From the NCBI GenBank assembly GCA_038045965.1, contig JBBSXD010000026.1, positions 1 through 11,614 on the forward strand: a stretch of DNA of 11,614 nucleotides, written 5' to 3'. The stretch is from ARS1285 sp038045965. GTDB taxonomy: Archaea > Nanobdellota > Nanobdellia > Pacearchaeales > GW2011-AR1. The translations under genes were made by a program, and so were the position numbers. Within the stretch, counting starts at the first letter, position 1. The number at the start of each line of letters is the position of its first letter. This document shows, in pieces, positions 1 through 4,920 of this stretch. The notes under the pieces were generated by a model. The model saw only the letters and a list, made by a program, of their open reading frames with translations. It was not told where the DNA came from and did not search any database.

Positions 1-128
1 TAATTAATATAATAACTAAATCCGGTTTTACAAACTATCCAGGAGAATGGTGGCACTGGAGTTATGGTGATAGAATCTGGGCTCATTATAACAATAAAAA
101 ATATGCTATATATGGAATCTCTAAATAA
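1..128 (+). CDS. D-Ala-D-Ala dipeptidase (VanX/DdpX type, peptidase M15D), 3' end only
   Basis: Only the C-terminal 41 codons are present, read from base 3 to the TAA at 126-128; the 5' part lies outside the window. The tail GFTNYPGEWWHWSYGDRIWA is the hallmark end of M15D zinc D-alanyl-D-alanine dipeptidases. In the family, the Glu of EWWH is the catalytic base and its His is a zinc ligand. Such enzymes cleave the D-Ala-D-Ala dipeptide made for peptidoglycan precursors, usually in the cytoplasm. An archaeon has no peptidoglycan of its own, so the role here is unclear: recycling of host or prey cell-wall material, or a laterally acquired peptidase. The gene converges on the minus-strand transporter that follows, with 12 bases between their stops. 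A related M15 carboxypeptidase (VanY-like) is possible, but the SYGDRxWA string favours VanX. Confidence 0.85.
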   Translation, partial: INIITKSGFTNYPGEWWHWSYGDRIWAHYNNKKYAIYGISK

Positions 129-140
129 TTAAAATACCTA

Positions 141-659
141 TTAAATAAAATTAGAAAATATTTTTATAACATATCCAGCAATAAAAGAAATAACAGCTAC
201 ACTTAAACTAATAGTAGACATCTCAAGAAATTTATAAGAAAAATTATCTCCATTTCTCTTATATGAATAATAACTAAAAAATGCTATTATTATAATAACA
301 TCTATCAAAGTCCAATATAATGCATAATAAACATTCTCTAAAATTAAATAAGGTAGCAACAAAATTAAAACAGTTAGAAAATAACTAATTCCCGTATAAA
401 ATGAAGCAGCTCCAGCATTTTTATGATTTTTATTCTCTATCTCCTTTTTTGTGTGATGGCATTCGGCTTTAGTACTAAGATATTCACTTCCCGCCATCGA
501 CAAACTTGCCGCTAAACCACTGATAAAAACACTAATTAAAATTATCTTTGAATTCTGTAAAGCTAAAGTTAATCCGGCTAAAGTTCCGCTAACTTCAATT
601 AAAGCATCATTAAGTCCCAAAACCACAGAACCTAAATATGTTTCACTTCTTTTTCTCAT
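141..659 (-). CDS. VIT1/CCC1-family iron/manganese transporter-like membrane protein
   Basis: A 172-residue, about five-helix membrane protein with the two signatures of the VIT1/CCC1 family: LGLNDALIEVSGTLAGLTLA in the first helix (residues about 14-33) and SMAGSEYLSTKAE after the second (54-66). Further hydrophobic segments fall at about 87-107, 113-131 and 148-170. Family members move Fe2+ or Mn2+ across membranes, in plants and yeast into the vacuole; in prokaryotes they are thought to be exporters. The canonical long cytosolic metal-binding region between helices 2 and 3 is reduced to a short charged stretch (TKAECHHTKKEIENKNHK) that holds one Cys and three His. The start is the ATG at 659, about 26 bases downstream of a TATA box at 682-690, so the transcript is probably leaderless. 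Substrate not determined by sequence. Confidence 0.85.
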   Translation of the reverse strand: MRKRSETYLGSVVLGLNDALIEVSGTLAGLTLALQNSKIILISVFISGLAASLSMAGSEYLSTKAECHHTKKEIENKNHKNAGAASFYTGISYFLTVLILLLPYLILENVYYALYWTLIDVIIIIAFFSYYSYKRNGDNFSYKFLEMSTISLSVAVISFIAGYVIKIFSNFI

Positions 660-681
660 TACTAAAAAAACAGAATATAAT

Positions 682-697
682 TTATAAATTTAAGCCC
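682..697 (-). promoter_or_regulatory. TATA box/BRE of the VIT1-like gene
   Basis: On the minus strand the sequence reads GGGCTTAAATTTATAA. The TATA element is centred about 27 bases before the ATG at 659, the archaeal TATA-to-start-site distance, implying a leaderless message. The rest of the 660-764 gap shows no other structure. Confidence 0.55.
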
Positions 698-764
698 TGT
701 TTTGTGGGCATAATTTATTTTGGTGGTTTAGAAATGTGTACATAATGTAAGAAATTAATGGAAA

Positions 765-1292
765 CTAAATCTTTCCAAGAACAGAAGAAATATTTTTAGC
801 TAAATCAGGATTATCATAAACCACAACTTTAATGTCTTCTAACTTTGTTCTTCCAGAATATCTGCTTACGAAGTCACTTAATCCGTCAGCTAATTTTCTT
901 ACAGCTTGCTTAGGGGTTTCTCTATCACCGGCCATTACGCCCATCCTTATGGTTGGAATCAATAAAGACTTATAGCCTTCATCGTTTGCAGTTTCTAAAC
1001 CTGCATAAACAACTTTTTCTAATGGGGATTTTAAATCATCTACTACAAATACTACATCTCTAAACCCAATTTTTCTATCAGGTCTAGCGCCTCCTCTAGC
1101 AACTACTGTTTGTAAATCACTTAAAGGAGTAGCTTGTAAAACTTGATTATGATACAGATTTCCTGCAACTCTTTGAATAGCTCCATCGATTCCTCCGAAC
1201 CACATACCTAAAGAATTAATTGCAGTCATCAAAGCATCAGCTGGAATTTGAGTTATGTCCCCCTCAACTACATATATTTTTGGTTTTGCCAT
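765..1292 (-). CDS. Macro-domain protein (putative ADP-ribose-binding or -hydrolysing)
   Basis: A 175-residue single-domain macro protein. The fold signatures are visible: the first strand and ADP-ribose loop VVEGDITQIPADALMTAIN (residues 8-26), the glycine-rich loop GGIDGAI (33-39) and the phosphate-loop region IPTIRMGVMAGD (112-123). Macro domains bind ADP-ribose and related ligands, and some remove ADP-ribose from proteins or act on O-acetyl-ADP-ribose. The canonical NAAN asparagine cluster is altered here to TAINS, with MWFGGIDG after it, so it belongs to a divergent subgroup whose activity cannot be read off. The coding sequence is visibly less AT-rich than its neighbours, with several CG-containing codons, suggesting recent acquisition, perhaps from bacteria. 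It has its own TATA element at 1312-1322 and is flanked by long gaps, so it is probably a single-gene unit. Confidence 0.85.
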   Translation of the reverse strand: MAKPKIYVVEGDITQIPADALMTAINSLGMWFGGIDGAIQRVAGNLYHNQVLQATPLSDLQTVVARGGARPDRKIGFRDVVFVVDDLKSPLEKVVYAGLETANDEGYKSLLIPTIRMGVMAGDRETPKQAVRKLADGLSDFVSRYSGRTKLEDIKVVVYDNPDLAKNISSVLGKI

Positions 1293-1311
1293 ATAAAATA
1301 TTGAAAAAAGA

Positions 1312-1322
1312 CCTATTTAAAC
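1312..1322 (-). promoter_or_regulatory. TATA box of the macro-domain gene
   Basis: Minus-strand GTTTAAATAGG is centred about 25 bases before the ATG at 1292. The remainder of the 1293-1463 gap is A/T-rich and shows no open frame or repeat that I can support. Confidence 0.5.
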
Positions 1323-1463
1323 TTTTCGTCTGTAACTACTTTATAATTATAGTATATTTTATCATTTAATTAAACAAAAAAGATTCGAAAAAAAATATAA
1401 AATAATAGAAATGGGACAGAAATAAAAAAAAATATAAATTAGAAATAAAATATCATCAAATCT

Positions 1464-2035
1464 TTATTTACTTTTAATATAAATTATTTTAGCTTGATAT
1501 AAAGTAGCAATTACTTGAATACAACCCATTATAATAAATAGTAAATCAAATGAAAAATTGCTAACAATAAATCCTCCAATTATAATTGCTAGTGCAGTCA
1601 CAATTTTCGGAAGACCATCTGCAAAACCCCACGCTGAACCATCATGTTTTCTATCTTCATGTTTAGCATACAAAGCATCCCACGTCGGACCAGCCAAAGC
1701 CCAAGCAATCCCAAGACCAGCCTGTACTATAATAAATGATATGGAGTAGAAACTAAAAGATATGCAAAAGTAAACATTGTATTTAAAGAGTATCCTATAA
1801 TCATCAAAACTTCTTTTTTAATTCTATCAGATAGTTTTCCAACAAAAATCATGCTTATTCCTGTCATGAAAAGATAAATTGCATAGGCTCCAGCAATTTC
1901 TAAAATATCTCCTCCAATGCGTTCAGTAAAGAGAACAAACAAAGGCCCAAGCATTCCCTCACCAAAATACCATAACAAACTTCCAATCATCAAAACTCTA
2001 GCAAACTTATTCTTATTAAGTATAAAATATTTCAG
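1464..2035 (-). pseudogene. Six-helix MFS half-transporter, frameshifted and without an ATG start
   Basis: Two minus-strand frames join into one protein. Frame 1, from about 2035 to the TAG at 1727, carries LWYFGEGMLGPLFVLFTE (helix 1) and the MFS loop GKLSDRIKKE after helix 2. Frame 2, to the stop at 1464, carries QAGLGIAWALAGPTWDALYA and two more helices. Restoring one base near 1731-1732 (CAT TTA TTx ATA GTA CAG) fuses them into about 190 residues with about six helices, a plausible length for reduced MFS-like proteins. The open frame runs upstream to 2035, where the first codon is CTG, 24 bases below a TATA element (2055-2063). An ancestral ATG there would fit a leaderless start. A TTG at 1993 would cut into helix 1. 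So both the start and the frame are damaged, unless the consensus is wrong. Substrate unknown. Confidence 0.7.
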
Positions 2036-2054
2036 ATTATAAATACTACCATAA

Positions 2055-2063
2055 ATCTATAAA
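2055..2063 (-). promoter_or_regulatory. TATA box of the broken MFS gene
   Basis: Minus-strand TTTATAGAT lies about 24 bases upstream of the CTG at 2035. It is what marks 2035 rather than the internal TTG at 1993 as the original start. Confidence 0.4.
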
Positions 2064-2075
2064 TAAATTCAAAAT

Positions 2076-2597
2076 TTATTTTTCCAACTTCTTATATCCA
2101 AGCCAAATCAAAACAACCAAGACAACTCCAAGAATTAAAACTTTAATCCAATTTGAAAATTTATCCCAATAATTAGAAGTCCCATAAATTGTTAAGAAAA
2201 CTCCTCCCAACATTAATCCAGATGAAACACTTGGCAAAGCTAAAAAGATTCCTAAACTTACTGCAACTAAACCAACGGGCACTACAACTAAAAACACAAT
2301 AAATCTATGTTTTTCACTTGCATTCTCATGATTTTGTCTGCAAGTATATTCATAATCACAATACCCATTCATCCATTTAGCTCCTTCATTTTTTTCGCAA
2401 ATTTCTTGGGTTATATTTTCTGGAACTCCTTTATCACTAACTGTTTTAGGATATCTAATTTCTCCACAATAATCTTCCCACTTAGGATTTGGATGAAAAC
2501 TTTCTACTAAATAAATCACAAAACTAGAAAGCACTATAGCAATTACTATGCTTAAGATAAAAGCTTTAATATTTTTTATATTAAATATATCACTCAT
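2076..2597 (-). CDS. Four-helix membrane protein with a four-cysteine external loop, function unknown
   Basis: A 173-residue protein not assignable to a named family. Helix 1 spans about 11-30. It is followed by a roughly 65-residue polar loop with exactly four cysteines (44, 67, 80, 86), several aromatic residues and two N-x-S/T sites (N61, N92). Three helices follow at about 99-120, 122-140 and 151-168, ending in a basic tail (GYKKLEK). With a lysine-containing N-terminus inside, the cysteine loop would face outward, and its four Cys could form two disulfides. Single-copy membrane proteins of this plan are common among DPANN orphans, so an envelope role is a guess. The ATG at 2597 sits about 25 bases from a TATA element at 2618-2627. 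The gap to the MFS remnant downstream is only 40 bases. Confidence 0.75.
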   Translation of the reverse strand: MSDIFNIKNIKAFILSIVIAIVLSSFVIYLVESFHPNPKWEDYCGEIRYPKTVSDKGVPENITQEICEKNEGAKWMNGYCDYEYTCRQNHENASEKHRFIVFLVVVPVGLVAVSLGIFLALPSVSSGLMLGGVFLTIYGTSNYWDKFSNWIKVLILGVVLVVLIWLGYKKLEK

Positions 2598-2642
2598 ATT
2601 TGCTAAAATAATTATTATTTATAAATATATGGCTTTAAAAAA

Positions 2643-2831
2643 CTAATCGGCTAACTTCTTCATAAATCTAGAAGCTTTGAGAATCTCTACTCCAATAATC
2701 TCACCTTCTTTATTTAATTCTATATTTACCCCAGGTATTATCTCTTCAAAACTTTCTTCTTCTTCCTCTTTTATATTTATTAAAAGAGAATCCGATTCCT
2801 TATCATATTCGTATTTTATATTTTTAACCAT
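2643..2831 (-). CDS. DUF2283 protein, likely antitoxin partner
   Basis: A 62-residue protein with the DUF2283 pattern: YDKESDSLLINI near the start, then IIPGVNIELNKEGEIIGVEI and the ending LKASRFMKKL. The acidic middle (KEEEEESFEE, residues 21-30) is longer than in most members. DUF2283 proteins are small beta-rich proteins often encoded directly after a DUF4258 or RelE-like gene, and are predicted to be antitoxins; biochemical proof is scarce. Here the ATG at 2831 lies inside the end of the upstream DUF4258 gene with a 16-base overlap, which implies translational coupling and a shared message. The acidic protein could neutralise the basic partner. It could also be a standalone domain of unknown use. 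Confidence 0.8.
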   Translation of the reverse strand: MVKNIKYEYDKESDSLLINIKEEEEESFEEIIPGVNIELNKEGEIIGVEILKASRFMKKLAD

Positions 2832-3094
2832 CTTCCCGAAATCATCCTATTTGCTATCTGATCTTCTCTTATTGGATGTATAGTGATTATCTCAACATAA
2901 CCATTTCTACTTTCATAAGCAATTAACATATCTCTTAGTTTTCCATTATATTTAAGCTTTTTTACAGCAATATATTTATTTTCCAAAACATCAAAAAATC
3001 TTTCATCCGAATTTTCAAAGATAATATTGGGATATTGATATGGGATATTTCTTAATTTTAATCTCTTTTTTAAATGAGATGTATAAATAATCAT
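2816..3094 (-). CDS. DUF4258-like protein, putative toxin of a DUF4258/DUF2283 pair
   Basis: A 92-residue basic protein beginning YTSHLKKRLKLRNI and ending TIHPIREDQIANRMISGRW. The early histidine/arginine helix and the late IHPIRxxQIxxRMxxGRW segment are typical of DUF4258, a small family with a RelE/BECR-like look that is predicted to act on RNA. The conserved His73 and Arg76, Arg83 and Arg88 are the likely functional residues. It overlaps the DUF2283 gene by 16 bases, in the toxin-first order common for this pair. The ATG at 3094 sits about 24 bases below a TATA-like TTTTTAATATCA (3113-3124). Its promoter lies immediately behind the tRNA 3' end. Toxicity is inferred from family and context, not shown. 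Confidence 0.75.
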   Translation of the reverse strand: MIIYTSHLKKRLKLRNIPYQYPNIIFENSDERFFDVLENKYIAVKKLKYNGKLRDMLIAYESRNGYVEIITIHPIREDQIANRMISGRWLKI

Positions 3095-3141
3095 AATACA
3101 TTTAATAACATTTGATATTAAAAATTATTTATTTCTCAAAA

Positions 3142-3213
3142 TGGCTCTGGGGAGAATTGAACTCCCGATCTCGTCCTCATGAGAGACGCGCTTTACCACT
3201 AAGCTACAGAGCC
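3142..3213 (-). tRNA. tRNA with CAT anticodon (elongator Met, or Ile2 with modified C34)
   Basis: A complete 72-base cloverleaf can be folded by eye on the minus strand. The acceptor stem GGCTCTG pairs perfectly with CAGAGCC, and the discriminator is A. The D-arm GCTTAGTGGTAAAGC has the conserved GG. The anticodon arm is CGTCT-CTCATGA-GGACG with anticodon CAT, followed by a five-base variable loop and the T-arm GGGAG-TTCAATT-CTCCC. No CCA is encoded. The acceptor stem is not that of an archaeal initiator tRNA, leaving elongator Met or the agmatidine-type Ile2 tRNA. The GGC acceptor start resembles elongator Met, but sequence inspection alone does not settle it. No intron is present. A TATA-like element lies at 3234-3243. 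Confidence 0.95.
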
Positions 3214-3233
3214 AGAGTTAAAAAAAAGATATT

Positions 3234-3258
3234 CTTTAAAAATGTAATGTTTTAAAAA
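3234..3258. promoter_or_regulatory. Divergent promoter region between the tRNA and the small membrane protein
   Basis: On the minus strand ATTTTTAAAG (3234-3243) is about 25 bases before the tRNA 5' end. On the plus strand TTTTAAAAA (3250-3258) is about 27 bases before the ATG at 3281. Both fit archaeal TATA spacing, so one short gap serves two outward units. Confidence 0.5.
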
Positions 3259-3280
3259 CTAGAATTCATGTTATATTAAT

Positions 3281-3538
3281 ATGGCAAATATGGTTAGTTT
3301 TAATCCAGACATATTACAGATTCTTCCTCCTGAAACTTCTACAGGAATAATAACTTTAATGAGCATACTAAAAACTGTGGGGATAATTTTCATTATTTAT
3401 TTCGCACTTCAGATTATAAATCTCATTATGAATATTAAAAGAAATAAAAGAATAAAAATAATAGAAGAAAAAACTATTTCTATAGAAAATAAGATAAACA
3501 AACTTCTAAATAAAAATAACAAGACAAGTAATAAATAA
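3281..3538 (+). CDS. Small single-helix membrane protein with a C-terminal basic coiled coil
   Basis: An 85-residue protein of no named family. Residues about 22-52 form one long hydrophobic segment, centred on VGIIFIIYFALQIINLIM. It is followed by a basic stretch (NIKRNKRIKI) that should stay in the cytoplasm, and a short coiled coil of alternating charged and hydrophobic residues (57-77, EEKTISIENKINKLLNKNN). The N-terminal 20 residues are polar with two prolines. Proteins of this plan, one membrane anchor plus a short coiled coil, are frequent small orphans in DPANN genomes; I cannot name a function. ATG 3281 follows a TATA box at 3250-3258; a second Met at codon 4 is an alternative start. 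A terminator-like hairpin follows directly after the stop. Confidence 0.7.
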   Translation: MANMVSFNPDILQILPPETSTGIITLMSILKTVGIIFIIYFALQIINLIMNIKRNKRIKIIEEKTISIENKINKLLNKNNKTSNK

Positions 3539-3540
3539 TA

Positions 3541-3568
3541 AATATCTTATTCTCCAAAGATATTTTTT
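3541..3568 (+). terminator. Hairpin followed by a T run after the small membrane protein
   Basis: AATATCTT (3541-3548) pairs with AAGATATT (3557-3564) across an eight-base loop, followed by more T on the plus strand. It sits directly behind the stop at 3536-3538 and between converging coding sequences. Archaeal termination relies mainly on U-runs, so the stem may be incidental. Confidence 0.45.
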
Positions 3569-3825
3569 CTGATGTTAAAAACTATTTGTTCATCTAAAGA
3601 AATATATCCTCTTATACTTCTATATTTATTAATAATTTCTTTTCCTTTTTTATTTAACATTAAAATATTATCTTCGAATTTTATGTAATACGGTTCTATA
3701 GCTGGATTATATTTCTCTTTAGCAAAACTATTACAATAAATTATTCCAAAATGTTTTGAAGAAATTCCACCTAAATTATTTAATAAATTTCTTAAAGAAT
3801 AATTTAACCCTTACCCTTTTTTCAT
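3547..3825 (-). pseudogene. Small unidentified gene with an in-frame TAA near its start
   Basis: The 330-base stretch downstream of Alba is not empty. A minus-strand frame from the ATG at 3825 to the TAA at 3547-3549 encodes 92 codons, broken only by a TAA at 3811-3813 after MKKG. After that stop the frame stays open for 87 codons and reads like real protein, for example GGISSKHFGIIYCNSFAKEK, then EPYYIKFEDNILMLNKKGKE and a charged helical end. No ATG, GTG or TTG is available between the internal stop and a mid-protein ATG at 3660, so the intact form cannot be translated as written. The AGGAAAAGG ahead of the 3825 ATG could be a ribosome site. I do not recognise the family. It is either a decayed gene or a consensus error, co-oriented with the eS17-Alba operon. 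Confidence 0.5.
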
Positions 3826-3869
3826 TTGCCTTTTCCTAAATTCTAGTCTCAAATCCAAGAACAGATTTA

Positions 3870-4217
3870 TCAAATTTTATGTTTTACCAACTTAATTTCT
3901 ATACTTGAAACAAATATTCTCTTCCCCTCTTCATTCTCAAACTGTTCGCTATTTATCTTAATATCTTCTACTTTTATATTTTCATCTTTCAAGAAAGTTC
4001 TTCTCGAAACTTCTACAACATCTACTGCTTTAGAAATAAATTTCCCTCTTGCACTCACAAAAACTTCTTCTTGTCCCTTATTCTGGAACTGCATTACAAC
4101 GCCCGTAACATAATTCATAAAAGGTTTAATTCCCACAAAAATAAAATTATCCTCTCCTTTATTCAATCCTTCATTTTCCAAATTCTTATTCTCTGTTTTC
4201 TCTTTATTTTCTTCCAT
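3870..4217 (-). CDS. albA: Alba-family DNA/RNA-binding protein
   Basis: A 115-residue protein containing a full Alba domain (residues about 24-115). The first-strand signature is FVGIKPFMNYVTGVVMQF, followed by VSARGKFISKAVDVVEVSRR and the final strand VSSIEIKLV. Alba dimers coat DNA in archaeal chromatin and also bind RNA. Two features are odd. A 22-residue highly charged N-terminal extension (KEKTENKNLENEGLNKGE) precedes the domain. Of the adjacent pair Lys16-Lys17 in the Sulfolobus protein, the first is Ile30 here and only Lys31 remains. Lys16 is the residue acetylated and deacetylated in Sulfolobus, so that control is absent here. It follows the eS17 gene by 11 bases and is almost certainly co-transcribed with it. 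Confidence 0.93.
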   Translation of the reverse strand: MEENKEKTENKNLENEGLNKGEDNFIFVGIKPFMNYVTGVVMQFQNKGQEEVFVSARGKFISKAVDVVEVSRRTFLKDENIKVEDIKINSEQFENEEGKRIFVSSIEIKLVKHKI

Positions 4218-4228
4218 ATCTAAATTAC

Positions 4229-4423
4229 TTAAACTTCTTTAACACTAGTTTTCTCTATTTTCTTTTTTCTAGTTATATAACCTGCTATCTGATTTCTAAT
4301 TTTTTTACTTGGCATAATTCCAGTCAAAATCCTCTTATTATCATCAAATTTATCATTAAAATTACCACTAGAAATAATATTATTTCCAGTCCTCTTAACC
4401 AATTTTGATTTTATTCTTCCCAT
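4229..4423 (-). CDS. rps17e: Small-subunit ribosomal protein eS17
   Basis: A 64-residue protein matching eS17, a 30S protein found in archaea and eukaryotes but not bacteria, so it also fixes the domain of the organism. Conserved parts are the start MGRIKSKLVKRTG, the central NDKFDDNKRIL and the strongly conserved IMPSKKIRNQIAGYITRKKK (residues 36-55). The length is normal for archaeal members. The ATG at 4423 is about 25 bases below the minus-strand TATA element TTTATATATC (4444-4453), with no room for a Shine-Dalgarno, so translation is probably leaderless. It heads an operon with Alba, 11 bases downstream. Confidence 0.93.
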   Translation of the reverse strand: MGRIKSKLVKRTGNNIISSGNFNDKFDDNKRILTGIMPSKKIRNQIAGYITRKKKIEKTSVKEV

Positions 4424-4443
4424 ATAAAATATCTCAAATTAAA

Positions 4444-4477
4444 GATATATAAACTTATCTAGCTCCAGTTTTAAAGA
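4444..4477. promoter_or_regulatory. Divergent promoter region: eS17 operon (-) and broken small gene (+)
   Basis: Minus-strand TTTATATATC (4444-4453) is about 25 bases from the eS17 ATG. Plus-strand TTTTAAAGA (4469-4477) is about 28 bases before 4501, where the frame of the plus-strand gene begins with ATA AAG. Confidence 0.5.
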
Positions 4478-4500
4478 TTTTTATTCTAGAAGATAATAAT

Positions 4501-4835
4501 ATAAAGACTAATAAATTGAAAAATAGATTAATAACTAATTTAGAAAATTTTCAAATTGATAATAATAGCTTTAAAGTTATAAGTATTAGTTTAGAGAATA
4601 TTATTAATGAAGATTCTATAAACCATTTGAGAGATGAAATTTTAACTTATTTATCTACAGAAAATGATTTAGAATATAAGCCAGAGTTTTCGGATTCAAT
4701 GCTTATTATTTATTAGATCTATCAGAAATAAAATATCCAAGTGCTTATTTTCTGAGAATATTATTAAAATCAAATATTAAACATAAAAGAAATAAAAACG
4801 GAACTGCTTTATCATTGTTAGGAGTAAATGATTAG
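4501..4835 (+). pseudogene. Unidentified small gene, frameshifted
   Basis: Two plus-strand frames fit one protein of about 105-110 residues. Frame 1 is open from 4453 to the TAG near 4714 and reads NRLITNLENFQI, then SISLENIINEDSINHLRDEI and a short acidic stretch to EFSDS. Frame 2 then continues as AYYLLDLSEIKYPSAYFLRI and ends KNGTALSLLGVND with a TAG at 4833-4835. The switch falls at about 4698-4712, in a run of TTATT repeats where one base appears inserted or two lost. The start is also doubtful: a TATA-like element (4469-4477) points to codon ATA at 4501, which is not a start; TTG at 4516 is the only nearby alternative. I do not recognise the family. Confidence 0.5.
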
Positions 4836-4920
4836 ATATATATTATTCTTTATATTACAAAATTAAAAAGCTATTTTGATTTTTACAGAAATGTCGAAGA
4901 ATCTAAAAAACATAACAGAA

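Noticed and set aside
1558..1749. 63-codon plus-strand frame
   Set aside because: It is antisense to the MFS remnant, whose helices and loop motifs explain the sequence.
4698..4712. Programmed ribosomal frameshift in the plus-strand gene
   Set aside because: No canonical slippery heptamer or downstream hairpin is visible, and the start codon is also damaged, which fits decay or sequence error better.
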